Shown here: piece after piece, positions 17,660-26,948 of the stretch
How positions within the stretch are numbered: position 1 is the stretch's first letter
Layout: every line of letters starts with the position of its first letter
Source of the DNA: Acidobacteriota bacterium
Lineage (GTDB): Bacteria; Acidobacteriota; Terriglobia; UBA7540
Reading direction: 5' to 3'
DNA length: 63,543 bases
NCBI GenBank assembly: GCA_902812415.1
Contig: CADDZJ010000013.1
Span: 1 to 63,543 of the forward strand
Program-made: the position numbers and the translations under genes
Notes under the pieces: model-generated
The model's input: the letters and a program-made list of their open reading frames with translations, nothing else
What the model was told of the DNA's origin: nothing
Databases searched by the model: none

Positions 17660-18778
17660 CTACATCTTCTTTGAAAAGATCGATCGATACTCCTCAAGGC
17701 TTAAAGGGGGCGCTGCGGCTGTAGCAAGGTTCTGCTCGACATGTTCCATGCGGCTCATTCCCACCAGCGCGCAGGTAACGCCAGGAGTTGACCGGACAAA
17801 CTGAATCGAGCGCTGGGCATCTGTCTTCAAACCCTTGAAACACTCGGCAATTTCCAGGGGCAAGCCGTCGGAAAGCTGGCCTTGGAGGAGAGTAGCGCTG
17901 GCAAATACCATAAGCTTCCGCATCATTGCGCTGCGCAGGAGGGATGCGCGTTGACCATCCAGCGACTGGGTGCTATTCAGCAACGCTTCCGGCATAGCGA
18001 GATTGAAAGGGAGTTGAACCGCGCGGAAATGATGACCTTCGCCACCCGCCTCGCAGGCAACGCGCAGGACTTCCTTCAACGAGATAGCTTCAGGGGAGTC
18101 TGGCTCGGAGCGAAAAGCGTTCCAGGTGGCGACGCCATAAAAGCGAATCTGGCCTTCGGTCACAGCTTCCTCCAGCGCTGCAAAAGCATCTTTCAGGCGT
18201 CTGTAAAACTCTGCGTGGTCCGCGCAACTTAACTGCGTCTCGGGATTATGAACATAATAGAGGTCAATGGTTTCAACGCCCAGGTTCCTGCGACTCACCT
18301 CGACCTGATTTTTTAAGTATCGCGGGGACATCACATGGCATTCCGCCGCCACGTCCTCCGGACGCGCGAGACCGGTCTGAATAATCCGCTCATAGAAATA
18401 AGACGCTGGATCGGCGGGAGGGTCACCATCAAAGGTCAGAAATCCGCCTTTCGTCGCCAGGAAGATTTCATCGCGCGACAGTTCACCCCGGGAAATCAGG
18501 TTGGAAATTGCGCGGCCAATCGAGCGTTCGCTTCTCTGGTGACGGTAGTTGATCGCAGAATCGATCACGTTGACGCCCAATTGAATGGCGCGCTCGATCG
18601 AGTGGGAATAGGAGCGATCAAACTGGGCGTTTGGTTCACCCAGATACGTGCCGATTCCGATCGAAGAAAGCCAGAGACCCTCGAAGCGCCGGAAATGCTC
18701 CGGGAGGCGACCTTCAAAACGCTGTCGAAAACGCGTGGTCCCTTGCTCGGTAGCGTAGCCTGGAATCAACATCAGCAA
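17660..18778 (-). CDS. Aldo/keto reductase
   Basis: 372 aa. The AKR fold is recognisable: LSSIGIGTYLGEP at strand 1, VIDSAINYRHQRSERSIG holding the catalytic aspartate and tyrosine, IFLATKGG with the lysine, and DLYYVHNPE with the histidine. Near the C-terminus, LVGMSRMEHVEQNLA is the usual cofactor-binding end (NADPH expected). The N-terminal ~35 residues before the barrel occur in the larger subfamily of these proteins. The start is TTG at 18776-18778 with GAGGG 6 bp upstream; an ATG six bases downstream is the alternative. Substrate unknown. Part of a same-strand run with the universal stress protein and Nramp genes. Confidence 0.88.
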   Translation of the reverse strand: MLMLIPGYATEQGTTRFRQRFEGRLPEHFRRFEGLWLSSIGIGTYLGEPNAQFDRSYSHSIERAIQLGVNVIDSAINYRHQRSERSIGRAISNLISRGELSRDEIFLATKGGFLTFDGDPPADPASYFYERIIQTGLARPEDVAAECHVMSPRYLKNQVEVSRRNLGVETIDLYYVHNPETQLSCADHAEFYRRLKDAFAALEEAVTEGQIRFYGVATWNAFRSEPDSPEAISLKEVLRVACEAGGEGHHFRAVQLPFNLAMPEALLNSTQSLDGQRASLLRSAMMRKLMVFASATLLQGQLSDGLPLEIAECFKGLKTDAQRSIQFVRSTPGVTCALVGMSRMEHVEQNLATAAAPPLSLEEYRSIFSKKM

Positions 18779-18893
18779 TATTTTCCCTCTTCAGCATCCC
18801 CAAAGCGACAGAAAAACAGAAGGCAAGCCTTGCATCGGCGGGCTCTCAGCTCGTATGACCTGAATAGCAAGACACTGACGGAGTCTCCTTCAT

Positions 18894-19337
18894 TTAACTC
18901 TCGCCCAATTCTTCCGGATTTCCTCGCACCAGCAAGAGAGGGATTTCCGCAGAGTGACGGACGTGGGTGATCGTCGTGCCGTAGATCACGTCGCGGAGCC
19001 AGCGATGGCCATGCGTTGCCATTGCGATCAGATCACAATTTTCCTCGCGGGCCGTCTTTAAGATCTCCCGAGCCGGCTTGCCCGCCGCATGTCGCGCGCT
19101 AACGCGGAGGCCCTCGCTTCGCAGATCACCTTCGATCTTGCGAAGATAAGCCCGATCCTCCCGCATTTCCTCGGAATCTGTCAGGTTGAGGTCGCGTTGC
19201 CATTGCGCTTTCCATCCCGTCGAGACATGCAGCAACAGGACTTCCGCCTGCATCAGGCGAGCCAACTCCTTCACATGAGAAAGCAAAACGGCGTCGGCTT
19301 TGCTGTGGTCCAGCGCGACGAGGATTTTTTTGAACAT
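18894..19337 (-). CDS. Universal stress protein (UspA family)
   Basis: 147 aa, a single Usp domain: MFKKILVALDHSKADAVLL at strand 1, LLLHVSTGW at strand 2, and the ATP-binding-type loop near residues 115-135 (ATHGHRWLRDVIYGTTITH), followed by IPLLLVR. The glycine-rich G-2x-G-9x-G motif is only partly kept (GHRW...YGTT), so nucleotide binding is uncertain. Cytoplasmic. It lies 50 bp after the Nramp transporter gene on the same strand; pairing of Usp domains with metal or ion transporters is common. Confidence 0.9.
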   Translation of the reverse strand: MFKKILVALDHSKADAVLLSHVKELARLMQAEVLLLHVSTGWKAQWQRDLNLTDSEEMREDRAYLRKIEGDLRSEGLRVSARHAAGKPAREILKTAREENCDLIAMATHGHRWLRDVIYGTTITHVRHSAEIPLLLVRGNPEELGES

Positions 19338-19386
19338 ACAAGCGGTTTCACGCCGCGGCTGCCGCGAAGGCTGTCATTCAAGCTCT

Positions 19387-20718
19387 TCAGCCGCGAAGGA
19401 GCAGGATCAAAAAATAGCCGTCCAACACGGCGATGAAGAAAGCCGCCAGCCACGCAACGCTCTGCAAGGCCCGCGAGCTGGCGAATTCGCCCATCTTCTT
19501 TCGATCGCCAGTAAACTGCACCAGAGGGAACACGGCAAAAGGAAGCTGCAAACACAGAATGACCTGACTCAGAATCAGCAACTTCGCTGTCCCCTGGCTG
19601 CCGTAAAGAGCGACCACTACGATGGTCGGAACAATGGCCAGCAATCGCGTGAGCAGCCGTCGCAGCCAGGGCGCCAGGCGGATATTCAAAAATCCTTCCA
19701 TCACCACCTGGCCGGCAAGCGTGCCAGTCAGCGTGGAATTCTGGCCCGAGCACAGCAAGGCCAGCGCAAATAAAAGGCTCGATGCCGGAACGCCCAGCAA
19801 AGGAGCCAACGTGTGATAGGCGTCCTGAATTTCCGCCATGTGATTCAGCCCATGTCGATGAAACGCTGCCGCGGCCATAATCAGGATCGCGGCATTGATG
19901 AGAAAGGCGAAATTCAGGGCGATGAAACTATCCAGGAAGTTATAGCGGATCGCGGTTCGCATGCCTTCCGAAGTCTGCTCGATGGCGCGCGTCTGGACTA
20001 ACGAGGAATGGAGATACAGATTGTGCGGCATCACCGTGGCGCCCAGAATGCTGATCGAGATGTAGAGCATCTCTCGATTGGAGAAGATTTCAGGAGTGGG
20101 CAGGAAACCTCGGGCAATCCCTATGAAATCCGGCTTCACCACAATGATCTCCACCAGATAACAAATGCCAATAGTGCCGATCAGCGCCAGCACCACAGCC
20201 TCCAGATAGCGGAAGCCGCGATGCTGTAAATAAAGGATCGCCAAGACGTCCAAAGCCGTGAGGCAGACACCCAGCAAAAGCGGAATGTGAAAGAGCAGGT
20301 TCAGCGCAATCGCTGAACCGATCACTTCCGCCAGGTCACATGCCGCAATGGCCACCTCCGCAAACACCCAGAGGATAACGCCGGTCCGCCGCGAATAGGC
20401 GCCTCGGCACGCCTGCGCGAGGTCCTGTTGCGCCACAATGCCGAGCCGCGCTGCAAGCGTCTGAAGCAGCACAGCCAGGGCGTTCGAGAGAAGCAGGATA
20501 AAGATGAGACGGTAGGCAAATTGGGACCCGCCGGCGATGTCGGTGGCCCAGTTGCCAGGGTCCATATAGCCGACGGCCACCAGGAATCCCGGGCCTGAAA
20601 ACGCCAGGATCTTCCGCCAGAAGCCTGCACCGCTTGGCACTGGAATCGAGCGATGGACTTCCGGCAAGGAAGGAGCAGCGCTCGATTCACCCACCGAATT
20701 CGAACGAATAAGATTCAT
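19387..20718 (-). CDS. mntH: Nramp-family divalent metal transporter
   Basis: 443 aa from ATG 20716-20718 (GAG 8 bp upstream); a GTG two codons earlier is possible. Eleven or so membrane helices. The signature residues are present: GYMDPGNWATD in helix 1 (DPGN, metal-binding aspartate and asparagine) and ATVMPHNLYLHSS in helix 6 (MPH, metal-binding methionine), plus SGQNSTLTGTLAGQVVMEG, the Nramp transport signature. It imports Mn2+/Fe2+ with protons across the inner membrane. No Mn-responsive riboswitch or MntR site could be recognised in the ~100 bp upstream. Next gene is a universal stress protein. Confidence 0.93.
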   Translation of the reverse strand: MNLIRSNSVGESSAAPSLPEVHRSIPVPSGAGFWRKILAFSGPGFLVAVGYMDPGNWATDIAGGSQFAYRLIFILLLSNALAVLLQTLAARLGIVAQQDLAQACRGAYSRRTGVILWVFAEVAIAACDLAEVIGSAIALNLLFHIPLLLGVCLTALDVLAILYLQHRGFRYLEAVVLALIGTIGICYLVEIIVVKPDFIGIARGFLPTPEIFSNREMLYISISILGATVMPHNLYLHSSLVQTRAIEQTSEGMRTAIRYNFLDSFIALNFAFLINAAILIMAAAAFHRHGLNHMAEIQDAYHTLAPLLGVPASSLLFALALLCSGQNSTLTGTLAGQVVMEGFLNIRLAPWLRRLLTRLLAIVPTIVVVALYGSQGTAKLLILSQVILCLQLPFAVFPLVQFTGDRKKMGEFASSRALQSVAWLAAFFIAVLDGYFLILLLRG

Positions 20719-20817
20719 GAACACGCTCTAAACGGATTACTCTTCATCGACGAGGTCAAAGCGCCGCAGGCCGAGATTAGCTACAAGCGCAGGCGAAGGG
20801 AAGCAGCGCTCCTCTTA

Positions 20818-21753
20818 TCAAAGGTCGCTTGTTTGGATATCATCCAACACCCGACGCAGACGGTTTTCCAGGATTTTATCAGGGGTGAAGTTGGCGATCT
20901 TCAACTCAACCGCCGAAGTATCCTGAAGCGCTGCCTTCGGGACAAGGCCCACAATTTCGCTCTCCAAAATGCTGATTCCCTGTGCATCAGCTTCGCGGCG
21001 AACAGCCTCAAACACCGCCCGAAGGGGCGTAATTTCATAATCGGTCAAATTCATGGAGACCTGCGCCAGGTTCCTTGAGACCAGCGGCAAGCCGAGCGCC
21101 TTGACACACCGGAGGCCGCCATTCGCGGCGCGAATCCTGCGAGCGATTGCCCTGGCGGCGGAGACATCTGAAGTGTTCAAATTGATATTGTAGGCGATCA
21201 GGAATTTCCGCGCTCCAACGGCTATGGCCCCCGCCGTAGGGTGCAATTGCGCTTCACCAAAGTCCGGACGGCGCTCCGTCTGGGTTCGGACCTCCTCGCG
21301 CAGACTTTCAAATCCCCCGCGCCGGATATCCTCAAGATCCTGCCGCTTCGAGCGGCCTGCTGCCGCGCCATAGAGATAAGTGGGAATTCCGTACCGAACC
21401 CAGGCCTGTTCAGCAACCCACCGAGCGATCTGAACACAAGTTTCAAGCCGAACCTCCTGAAGCGGAACGAAAGGTACAACGTCGGTCGCGCCAATACGCG
21501 GATGGACGCCATGATGTTGATTGAGGTTGATGAGTTGGGCAGCTTTCCCGATGGCGCGCAAAGCGGCTTCTCCTACGGTTGTTTCGGTTCCGACAAAAGT
21601 AATGACAGACCGGTTGTGATCCGGGTCTATAGATTGATCCAGGCAAAGGACTTCCGGACCTTCGAGGATCGATTCCAGGATCGCCTGGACCTTCCCCGTG
21701 TCGCGGCCTTCGCTGAAATTGGGCACGCATTCAATGAATGGGCGTAAGGGCAT
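20818..21753 (-). CDS. ftcD: Glutamate formimidoyltransferase
   Basis: 311 aa covering both halves of the formiminotransferase domain: FIECVPNFSEGRD at the N-terminus, DHNRSVITFVG, HHGVHPRIGATDVVPFVP (catalytic histidine region), then IAYNINLNTSDVSAARAIA. It transfers the formimino group of N-formimino-glutamate to tetrahydrofolate, a histidine-degradation step. There is no cyclodeaminase domain, so this is the stand-alone form, matching the usual ~300-residue length. No other hut gene is visible in the window. The next gene downstream is the Nramp transporter, ~100 bp away. Confidence 0.92.
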   Translation of the reverse strand: MPLRPFIECVPNFSEGRDTGKVQAILESILEGPEVLCLDQSIDPDHNRSVITFVGTETTVGEAALRAIGKAAQLINLNQHHGVHPRIGATDVVPFVPLQEVRLETCVQIARWVAEQAWVRYGIPTYLYGAAAGRSKRQDLEDIRRGGFESLREEVRTQTERRPDFGEAQLHPTAGAIAVGARKFLIAYNINLNTSDVSAARAIARRIRAANGGLRCVKALGLPLVSRNLAQVSMNLTDYEITPLRAVFEAVRREADAQGISILESEIVGLVPKAALQDTSAVELKIANFTPDKILENRLRRVLDDIQTSDL

Positions 21754-21830
21754 CAGGTGAATTCAGCCTCCGCATGGGCTTACCTGTGCGCACGAAGCGG
21801 CCTGGGGCCGTCAGCATCAAAGGGTCAGAA

Positions 21831-22127
21831 TCAGGCTGAGGCGCTTTTCCGATACTGGTTAAGACACTCTTCCGAACAAAAATGGAGGAGCTTCCCGTGC
21901 CATTCCAGGCGATGTGACAATTCGGTGGAAACAAACATTCCACAAACCGGGTCTCGCGCTGTTTCGCCGCGCACCGTCTCTCTTTTGCCCTGCGGTCGGG
22001 AGGCAGGATCAGTCGGTGAGGAACGAGTCGCGGCGGAGCCAAACAGCCCGCGAAGGGCGCTCCAAAGCATGCGCGCGACCACAATGACGAGGATGAGATC
22101 GAAGACGATATCAATTAGACGGGCCAT
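21831..22127 (-). CDS. YHS-domain membrane-anchored protein
   Basis: 98 aa. An N-terminal membrane helix (IVFDLILVIVVARMLWSAL) precedes a charged linker and a C-terminal YHS-like domain with DPVCGMFVSTELSHRLEWHG and HFCSEECLNQY, carrying the paired cysteines thought to bind metal. Small YHS proteins accompany copper-transport and other metal systems; here the Nramp gene lies two genes downstream on the same strand. Role inferred only from the fold. Confidence 0.82.
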   Translation of the reverse strand: MARLIDIVFDLILVIVVARMLWSALRGLFGSAATRSSPTDPASRPQGKRETVRGETARDPVCGMFVSTELSHRLEWHGKLLHFCSEECLNQYRKSASA

Positions 22128-22171
22128 CTATTCAATGTGACGGGCTTGAAGTTCTCAAAGATGCCTGTGTG

Positions 22172-22816
22172 CTAAGGAGAAGTTGCATTGCCGGAGGGGG
22201 CTGCATTTGCCTCATCCAAACTTTGCTTCAGGCGGTCGAGGTTGGGGTAATTGGGATTGATCTTCTCCAAGCGTTGCCAGGCCTTTCGCGCGGCGGCAAC
22301 ATCGTGCGTTCCCTCCAGGTTGACCACAATCAGGTTGAATAAGGTAGGCTCGTGACGGGGATCAACCTGAAGCGCTTGTTGTAACTCCTTCAAAGCCTCG
22401 TGCGCATTCCCAAGATTAAAATAGCAGGTCGCCATGTCCGTGCGGGCGTCAACATTGCGAGGATCGAGCTGCAATGCTTGTTGGTACCACCCGATAGCCT
22501 CGGCAAACTGGCGCCGGTCATAGAGGAAGTTTGCCAGCTTCAGGCGCGGCTCAGGGTCAGAAGGGTTGTGAGCGGCGGCATCCTTGAAGAACTGAACAAT
22601 CTCGGCATCATTAAGGGGAGGGTGGCCCTTGGGCAGCCCCGACAACTCATCCGATGCGCCATCCTGGTTGGCAGCCTCGGTGGAAGACGATTGTGAGGCC
22701 GTCGCGGCCGTGATCTGCTCTCGCAGAGACGAGCTTCTTCGCGCGCTGAAGACAAACCCCGCCAGAAAGCCAACTCCCAGAAAGACAATTGCCGTGATAA
22801 GTGTCTCTTTTTTCAC
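22172..22816 (-). CDS. Membrane-anchored TPR protein
   Basis: 214 aa. One N-terminal helix (LITAIVFLGVGFLAGFVFSA) acts as signal anchor, followed by a low-complexity Ser/Gln/Ala linker and three TPR units (EPRLKLANFLYDRRQFAEAI, VDARTDMATCYFNLGNAHEA, EPTLFNLIVVNLEG). The tail is disordered. The layout resembles the periplasmic TPR domains of CcmI/NrfG-type cytochrome maturation factors, but no cytochrome genes are near, so the role is open. It precedes the YHS gene on the same strand (45-bp gap) and is divergent from the export locus. Confidence 0.8.
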   Translation of the reverse strand: MKKETLITAIVFLGVGFLAGFVFSARRSSSLREQITAATASQSSSTEAANQDGASDELSGLPKGHPPLNDAEIVQFFKDAAAHNPSDPEPRLKLANFLYDRRQFAEAIGWYQQALQLDPRNVDARTDMATCYFNLGNAHEALKELQQALQVDPRHEPTLFNLIVVNLEGTHDVAAARKAWQRLEKINPNYPNLDRLKQSLDEANAAPSGNATSP

Positions 22817-22976
22817 TGAACTGCCTTGCGCATCGAACCGTAAAGAGAGTGTATCGGACGCTGATAAGAAACGTCAAGAAACCAGCCGACGCGGCGGGCG
22901 TCAAACAACAAGCGCGAGGGATTAATCTGATGTAACGCCGATAACAGTCCGTTCAACCCGTTCTCTAGCTGGCGAC

Positions 22977-22992
22977 TGTCCGTTTTCGGACA
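22977..22992 (+). promoter_or_regulatory. Enhancer site for a sigma-54 activator
   Basis: Perfect 16-bp palindrome TGTCCGTTTTCGGACA, with a further half-site CGGACA at 23008-23013. It lies ~97 bp upstream of the -24 element at 23089, the usual distance for an NtrC-type enhancer. The obvious candidate binder is the sigma-54 response regulator encoded at 35848-37233. Confidence 0.7.
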
Positions 22993-23088
22993 CTCGAATT
23001 CCAAAAGCGGACACTTCAGACAGCTTTTCGGAGGCCATATTATCCACTAAGTTGCTTATAATGAACAACTTGCTTAAAACAAAATTTC

Positions 23089-23103
23089 TGGCAACTCCTT
23101 TGC
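23089..23103 (+). promoter_or_regulatory. Sigma-54 (-24/-12) promoter of the export locus
   Basis: TGGCA at 23089-23093 and TTTGC at 23099-23103. The invariant GG and GC are exactly 10 bases apart, as sigma-54 promoters need. The HlyD-type start codon is 31 bp further on. Confidence 0.75.
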
Positions 23104-23134
23104 CGTTATAAGACCGGAAGAACAGGAGATTTAT

Positions 23135-24388
23135 ATGGATATTCCGCGTAAAGATGCAGCCCGTAAAAGACGCATTCGGCTGACAATCTACTCCGTCATC
23201 GGTGTGATTGTCGTGGTGGCAGTCACTTTAGGTCTTTCGCGGTTGAAACCTGCGCCGCCTAGTGTAGATCGCTCGACCGTCTGGATCGATACGGTCAAGC
23301 AGGGCGCTATGGACGTCCAAGTGCGCGGCCTCGGCACGCTGGTACCAGAGCAAATTCAATGGATCCCTGCCATTACGGAAGGCCGCGTGGTGCGTCGCTT
23401 TCTTCTTCCGGGTGTGGCCGTCAAACCCGATACGGTATTGCTCGAGCTCAGTAATCCGCAGCTCCAGCAGGAAACATTAAATGCGCAGTGGCAGTTAAAG
23501 GCAGCGGAGGCTAACTACAATAACCTCAAGGCGCAATTGCAAAAGCAGTATCTTGACCAGCAATCGGCGGTCACCAATCTTGAAGCGCAATATCGTCAGG
23601 CCAAGTTGCAGGCTGACGTGGATCAGGTGCTGGCCTCCAAGGGCATTGACTCCAAACTGAAATCGGAGCTTTCGGCGGTAAACGCCAAGGACTTATCCGA
23701 GCGTGAGCAGATTGCCGAGAAGCAACTCAACATGATCCAGGACTCCATCCGCACACAACTGGCGGCCTCCGAAGCGCAGGTGGAGCAGGACCGCGCGCTT
23801 TACGAACTTAAGCAGAGCCAGATGAACGCCTTGATGGTTCGGGCAGGGTACACTGGCGTGCTGCAGGAAGTCTCGGTGGAAGTGGGCCAGCAGGTGCAGC
23901 CAGGGACCACGCTGGCCAAAGTTGTGGACCCCTCCAAGCTCAAGGCTCAGCTTCAAATCGCTGAGACTCAGGCCAAGGATATTCAGATCGGCCAGAGCGC
24001 TTCGATTGATACCCATAACGGCGTTATTTCCGGCCGCGTCACCCGCATTGATCCGGCCGTGGTGAATGGCACTGTGACAGTGGATGTGGCGCTTGAAGGC
24101 AAGCTGCCCGAGGGCGCGCGGCCCGATCTGAGCGTGGACGGCACGGTTGAGATTACTCATCTCAGCGATGTGACTTATGTGGGCCGACCCGCCTTCGGCC
24201 AAGCCCACTCGACCATCAGCCTCTTCAAACTAGTCGATGGCGGAAGAGAAGCCGTCCGCTGCCAGGTGAAAGTGGGTGAGGCTTCCGTCAATGAAGTCCA
24301 AATCCTTCAGGGGCTGCAAGCGGGTGACCAGGTGATTCTTTCTGATATGTCGCGCTGGGATAGTTTTGATCGCATCAGGCTGGAGTGA
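23135..24388 (+). CDS. HlyD/MFP-type periplasmic adaptor
   Basis: 417 aa with ATG preceded by CAGGAG. One N-terminal membrane helix (IYSVIGVIVVVAVTLGLS), a split biotinyl-lipoyl domain (GLGTLVPEQIQWIPAI and VRAGYTGVLQEVSVEVG), and between them a coiled-coil hairpin at residues ~105-230. A beta-barrel domain follows (IQIGQSASIDTHNGVISGRV) and a membrane-proximal domain. Adaptors like this join an inner-membrane ABC or RND pump to an outer-membrane TolC channel. With the MacB-like permeases and ABC ATPases downstream it most likely serves a MacAB-style system. No TolC gene is in the window. First gene behind the sigma-54 promoter. Confidence 0.88.
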   Translation: MDIPRKDAARKRRIRLTIYSVIGVIVVVAVTLGLSRLKPAPPSVDRSTVWIDTVKQGAMDVQVRGLGTLVPEQIQWIPAITEGRVVRRFLLPGVAVKPDTVLLELSNPQLQQETLNAQWQLKAAEANYNNLKAQLQKQYLDQQSAVTNLEAQYRQAKLQADVDQVLASKGIDSKLKSELSAVNAKDLSEREQIAEKQLNMIQDSIRTQLAASEAQVEQDRALYELKQSQMNALMVRAGYTGVLQEVSVEVGQQVQPGTTLAKVVDPSKLKAQLQIAETQAKDIQIGQSASIDTHNGVISGRVTRIDPAVVNGTVTVDVALEGKLPEGARPDLSVDGTVEITHLSDVTYVGRPAFGQAHSTISLFKLVDGGREAVRCQVKVGEASVNEVQILQGLQAGDQVILSDMSRWDSFDRIRLE

Positions 24389-24447
24389 TGAAGAATGATG
24401 ATGAAGCAAAACCATCGGAACAAGTTTTCAGCATTCATAATTCATCA
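24386..24447. repeat. Heptamer hairpin upstream of ADOP 1
   Basis: Left arm from 24386 is made of TGATGAA, GAATGAT and GATGAAG; the HlyD stop codon is part of the first unit. Right arm 24427-24447 is three units of the form TTCANNA (TTCAGCA, TTCATAA, TTCATCA), followed by TTGAACGGAG, which holds the ribosome-binding site of the next gene. The arms are complementary over most fixed positions. Confidence 0.65.
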
Positions 24448-24464
24448 TTTGAACGGAGTTTGAT

Positions 24465-26894
24465 GTGAGCACCTTAATTCAGGACCTGAAATTCGGCTGG
24501 CGGCAACTGGCGAAGCGACCTGGCTTCGCTGCCATTGCCGTTCTGACGCTGGCGCTCGGGATTGGCGCGAATACCGCCATTTTCTCAATGGTGAACGGAA
24601 TTCTCTTGCGCGCGCTACCGTACCCTCAGCCACAGCAACTTTACGAGATCGAGGAAGTCGTGCCGCAGTGGAACATCGGTCCGGTGGGGGTGGCGGGAGG
24701 AAACTTTATCGCCTGGCGGCGCAACTGTCCGGGATTCTCTTCCATAGCGCTTATTGAAACGGATCCTGTTAACCTGAAGGGCGCTGGAGCGCCCCATCAG
24801 GTTCTGGGCGCCCGGGTCTCCACCGTGTTTTTCCCAATGTTGGGTATCCGGCCGGAACTGGGTCGGCTATTCAGGTCGGGCGAGGACGCGGCAGGGCGTA
24901 ACCACGAAGTGATTTTGACGCATCAACTCTGGGAGCATGACTTCCACTCAGATCCCGGCGTGATCGGCAAACCCGTCGAACTGAACGGCACTCAGTTTAT
25001 GGTAGTCGGTGTTCTCCCATCCAGTTTCCCTTTTCCCAGGATCACAGGTTCTCAGGTCCCCGCATTTTTCCAACCCCTCGGTCTCAGTGGCGGCGAGCTT
25101 CGCGAAGGCTTTTATATGCACAACTTCCATGCACTTGGTCGTCTCGCGCCAAGCGTAAGTCCCAGGCAGGCTCTGGCGCAGCTTGACGCGGTGGAGACAC
25201 GGATTGCGAAACAAGCATCGGGCGGAAAGTACGGCCTTTACGCCGTCATGACGCCTTTGAAGACCGCCATCGTGGGCCCGACAGGGCAAGCGCTCTGGAT
25301 GCTGTCGGTAGCGGCAGCAGTCGTCCTTCTGATTATCTGTGTGAATCTGGCCAACCTGATGCTGGTGAGGAACACAGGCCGCGCGCACGAAGTGGCCATC
25401 CGCTCGGCGCTGGGAGCTGCCCCAAAGCGCATCGCGCGGCAGTTGCTGACCGAGGCGTTGATTCTCGCCGCTGCGGGCGGAGCCTTGGGCCTGCTGGTTG
25501 CCTGGTGGGGGCTTGACTTGCTGGTGCGCAACGCGCCCGTCGGAATTCCCCGAGTGGGTGATATTCGGATCGATCCGCGCGTGCTGTGGTTCACGCTGGC
25601 AATTTCCTTAGTCGCGGCGCTGCTTTTCGCGCTGCTCCCCGCACTGCGACTTTCGCGCATCGCGCCCTCGGAAGCGTTGAAATCCGCCGGCCCGACTGTC
25701 AGTGGCGGCAGAGCTAGCGGGCGCCTGCGCGGCGGATTGGTGATCGGTGAAATCGCGCTATGCGGCGTGCTGCTGGCGGGGGCGCTGTTGCTCGTCAAAA
25801 GTTTAATGCATGTGGTCGCGGCGAATCAGTGGATGGAAGAAGAGCATGTCCTCACGTTGAATGTGATGGCGCCGCCCGACACGCATGGTTTCACTGACGC
25901 TCGTATCGCCAAGCGCAGTCGGTTCTTTTCCGATGTCCGGCTAAAAGTTCAAGGTTTGCCAGGCGTTCGTGCCGCCGGATTCATCAGCACGCTGCCTTTG
26001 GAGGGAAACGATTGGGGCGATGGAGTACAGTTCCAGGAGGCGCCGCGGTCTGACACCGAAACCCCGATCGGCGACTTTCGCTTTATCAGCCCGGGCTATT
26101 TTCAGGCCATTGGTTTGCCGCTGGTGAAGGGCCGGTTCCTCGAAGAAAGCGATCGCGGTAAAGATGTGGCGCTCATTTCCGAGAGTGTCGCGCGAAAGGT
26201 TTTGTTCGGCCGCGACCCTATTGGGATGCACGTAGGCAGCACGGGCATGGACGAGGGGTGGCCTCGCGTGATCGGAGTTGTCGGCGATTTTCGCACAGCT
26301 TCTGATAAACCAGCCCCGCTCGCTGTCTACCTGCCCATCTGGCTGGTTAGCCGGGATCGTGAGTCCCTGGTAGTGCGCACCGCCATGGATCCGCGCACGG
26401 TCGCGGCAGCCGTGCGCCGCGCCGTTTCGAGCGTCTCCCCAGACGCTGCGGTTTCGCGCGAGGAAACCCTGAAAAGCATTGTCCAGACATCCATCGCGCC
26501 GCGACGGTACGAGACCTCTTTGGGCGCTCTATTTGCTCTGGTTGCTGTGCTGCTTGCCGCCCTCGGTCTTTACGGTGTGATCTCCTACTCCGTCAGCCAG
26601 CGCACGCACGAAATCGGCATTCGTATGGCCTTAGGCGCGCAGCGACGCGACGTGCTGAGGCTTGTGGTGAGGCAAGGATTACGGCTGGCGCTGATCGGCG
26701 TGGCCGCAGGACTTATTGCCGCCCTTGGGCTGACCCGGTTCCTTGAAAGCATGCTTTTTGGCGTCCGGCCCACCGATGTAGGAACTTTTGCAGTGGTCGC
26801 GCTCGTATTAATAGCTGTGGCTTTTCTGGCGACCTATATTCCCGCGCGCCGGGCGACGAAAGTGGACCCGATGGTGGCGCTTCGTTATGAATGA
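24465..26894 (+). CDS. ADOP-family MacB-like permease (copy 1)
   Basis: 809 aa from GTG 24465 with GGAG 8 bp upstream. It opens with the ADOP signature [18 protein letters not shown] and LALGIGANTAIFSMVNG (first TM helix), then a MacB_PCD periplasmic domain, three TM helices of a first FtsX domain near residues 270-400, a second PCD, and a second FtsX domain ending [19 protein letters not shown]. Two permease halves are thus fused in one chain. MacB-type permeases couple cytoplasmic ATP hydrolysis to periplasmic mechanical work rather than transmembrane passage. It lacks its own ATPase domain; the two ATPases 8-9 kb downstream are candidates. Paralogous to the copies at 28315 and 31577. Confidence 0.92.
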   Translation: MSTLIQDLKFGWRQLAKRPGFAAIAVLTLALGIGANTAIFSMVNGILLRALPYPQPQQLYEIEEVVPQWNIGPVGVAGGNFIAWRRNCPGFSSIALIETDPVNLKGAGAPHQVLGARVSTVFFPMLGIRPELGRLFRSGEDAAGRNHEVILTHQLWEHDFHSDPGVIGKPVELNGTQFMVVGVLPSSFPFPRITGSQVPAFFQPLGLSGGELREGFYMHNFHALGRLAPSVSPRQALAQLDAVETRIAKQASGGKYGLYAVMTPLKTAIVGPTGQALWMLSVAAAVVLLIICVNLANLMLVRNTGRAHEVAIRSALGAAPKRIARQLLTEALILAAAGGALGLLVAWWGLDLLVRNAPVGIPRVGDIRIDPRVLWFTLAISLVAALLFALLPALRLSRIAPSEALKSAGPTVSGGRASGRLRGGLVIGEIALCGVLLAGALLLVKSLMHVVAANQWMEEEHVLTLNVMAPPDTHGFTDARIAKRSRFFSDVRLKVQGLPGVRAAGFISTLPLEGNDWGDGVQFQEAPRSDTETPIGDFRFISPGYFQAIGLPLVKGRFLEESDRGKDVALISESVARKVLFGRDPIGMHVGSTGMDEGWPRVIGVVGDFRTASDKPAPLAVYLPIWLVSRDRESLVVRTAMDPRTVAAAVRRAVSSVSPDAAVSREETLKSIVQTSIAPRRYETSLGALFALVAVLLAALGLYGVISYSVSQRTHEIGIRMALGAQRRDVLRLVVRQGLRLALIGVAAGLIAALGLTRFLESMLFGVRPTDVGTFAVVALVLIAVAFLATYIPARRATKVDPMVALRYE

Positions 26895-26927
26895 TCGATG
26901 ATTGTCGATTGACGATTGCTGATTGAG
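26893..26927 (+). repeat. Heptamer array GATTGNN, left arm at four-helix-bundle gene
   Basis: Five consecutive 7-bp units of the form GATYGNN (GATCGAT, GATTGTC, GATTGAC, GATTGCT, GATTGAG). The array starts at the ADOP stop codon. Bases 26901-26925 match the reverse complement of 27328-27352 at 19 of 25 positions. Confidence 0.75.
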
Positions 26928-26948
26928 AGGCAAAACAGGTTCACCCCA

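Noticed and set aside
20719-20817. Manganese riboswitch or MntR box upstream of the Nramp gene
   Set aside because: Looked for conserved stems and palindromes; nothing recognisable in this short gap.
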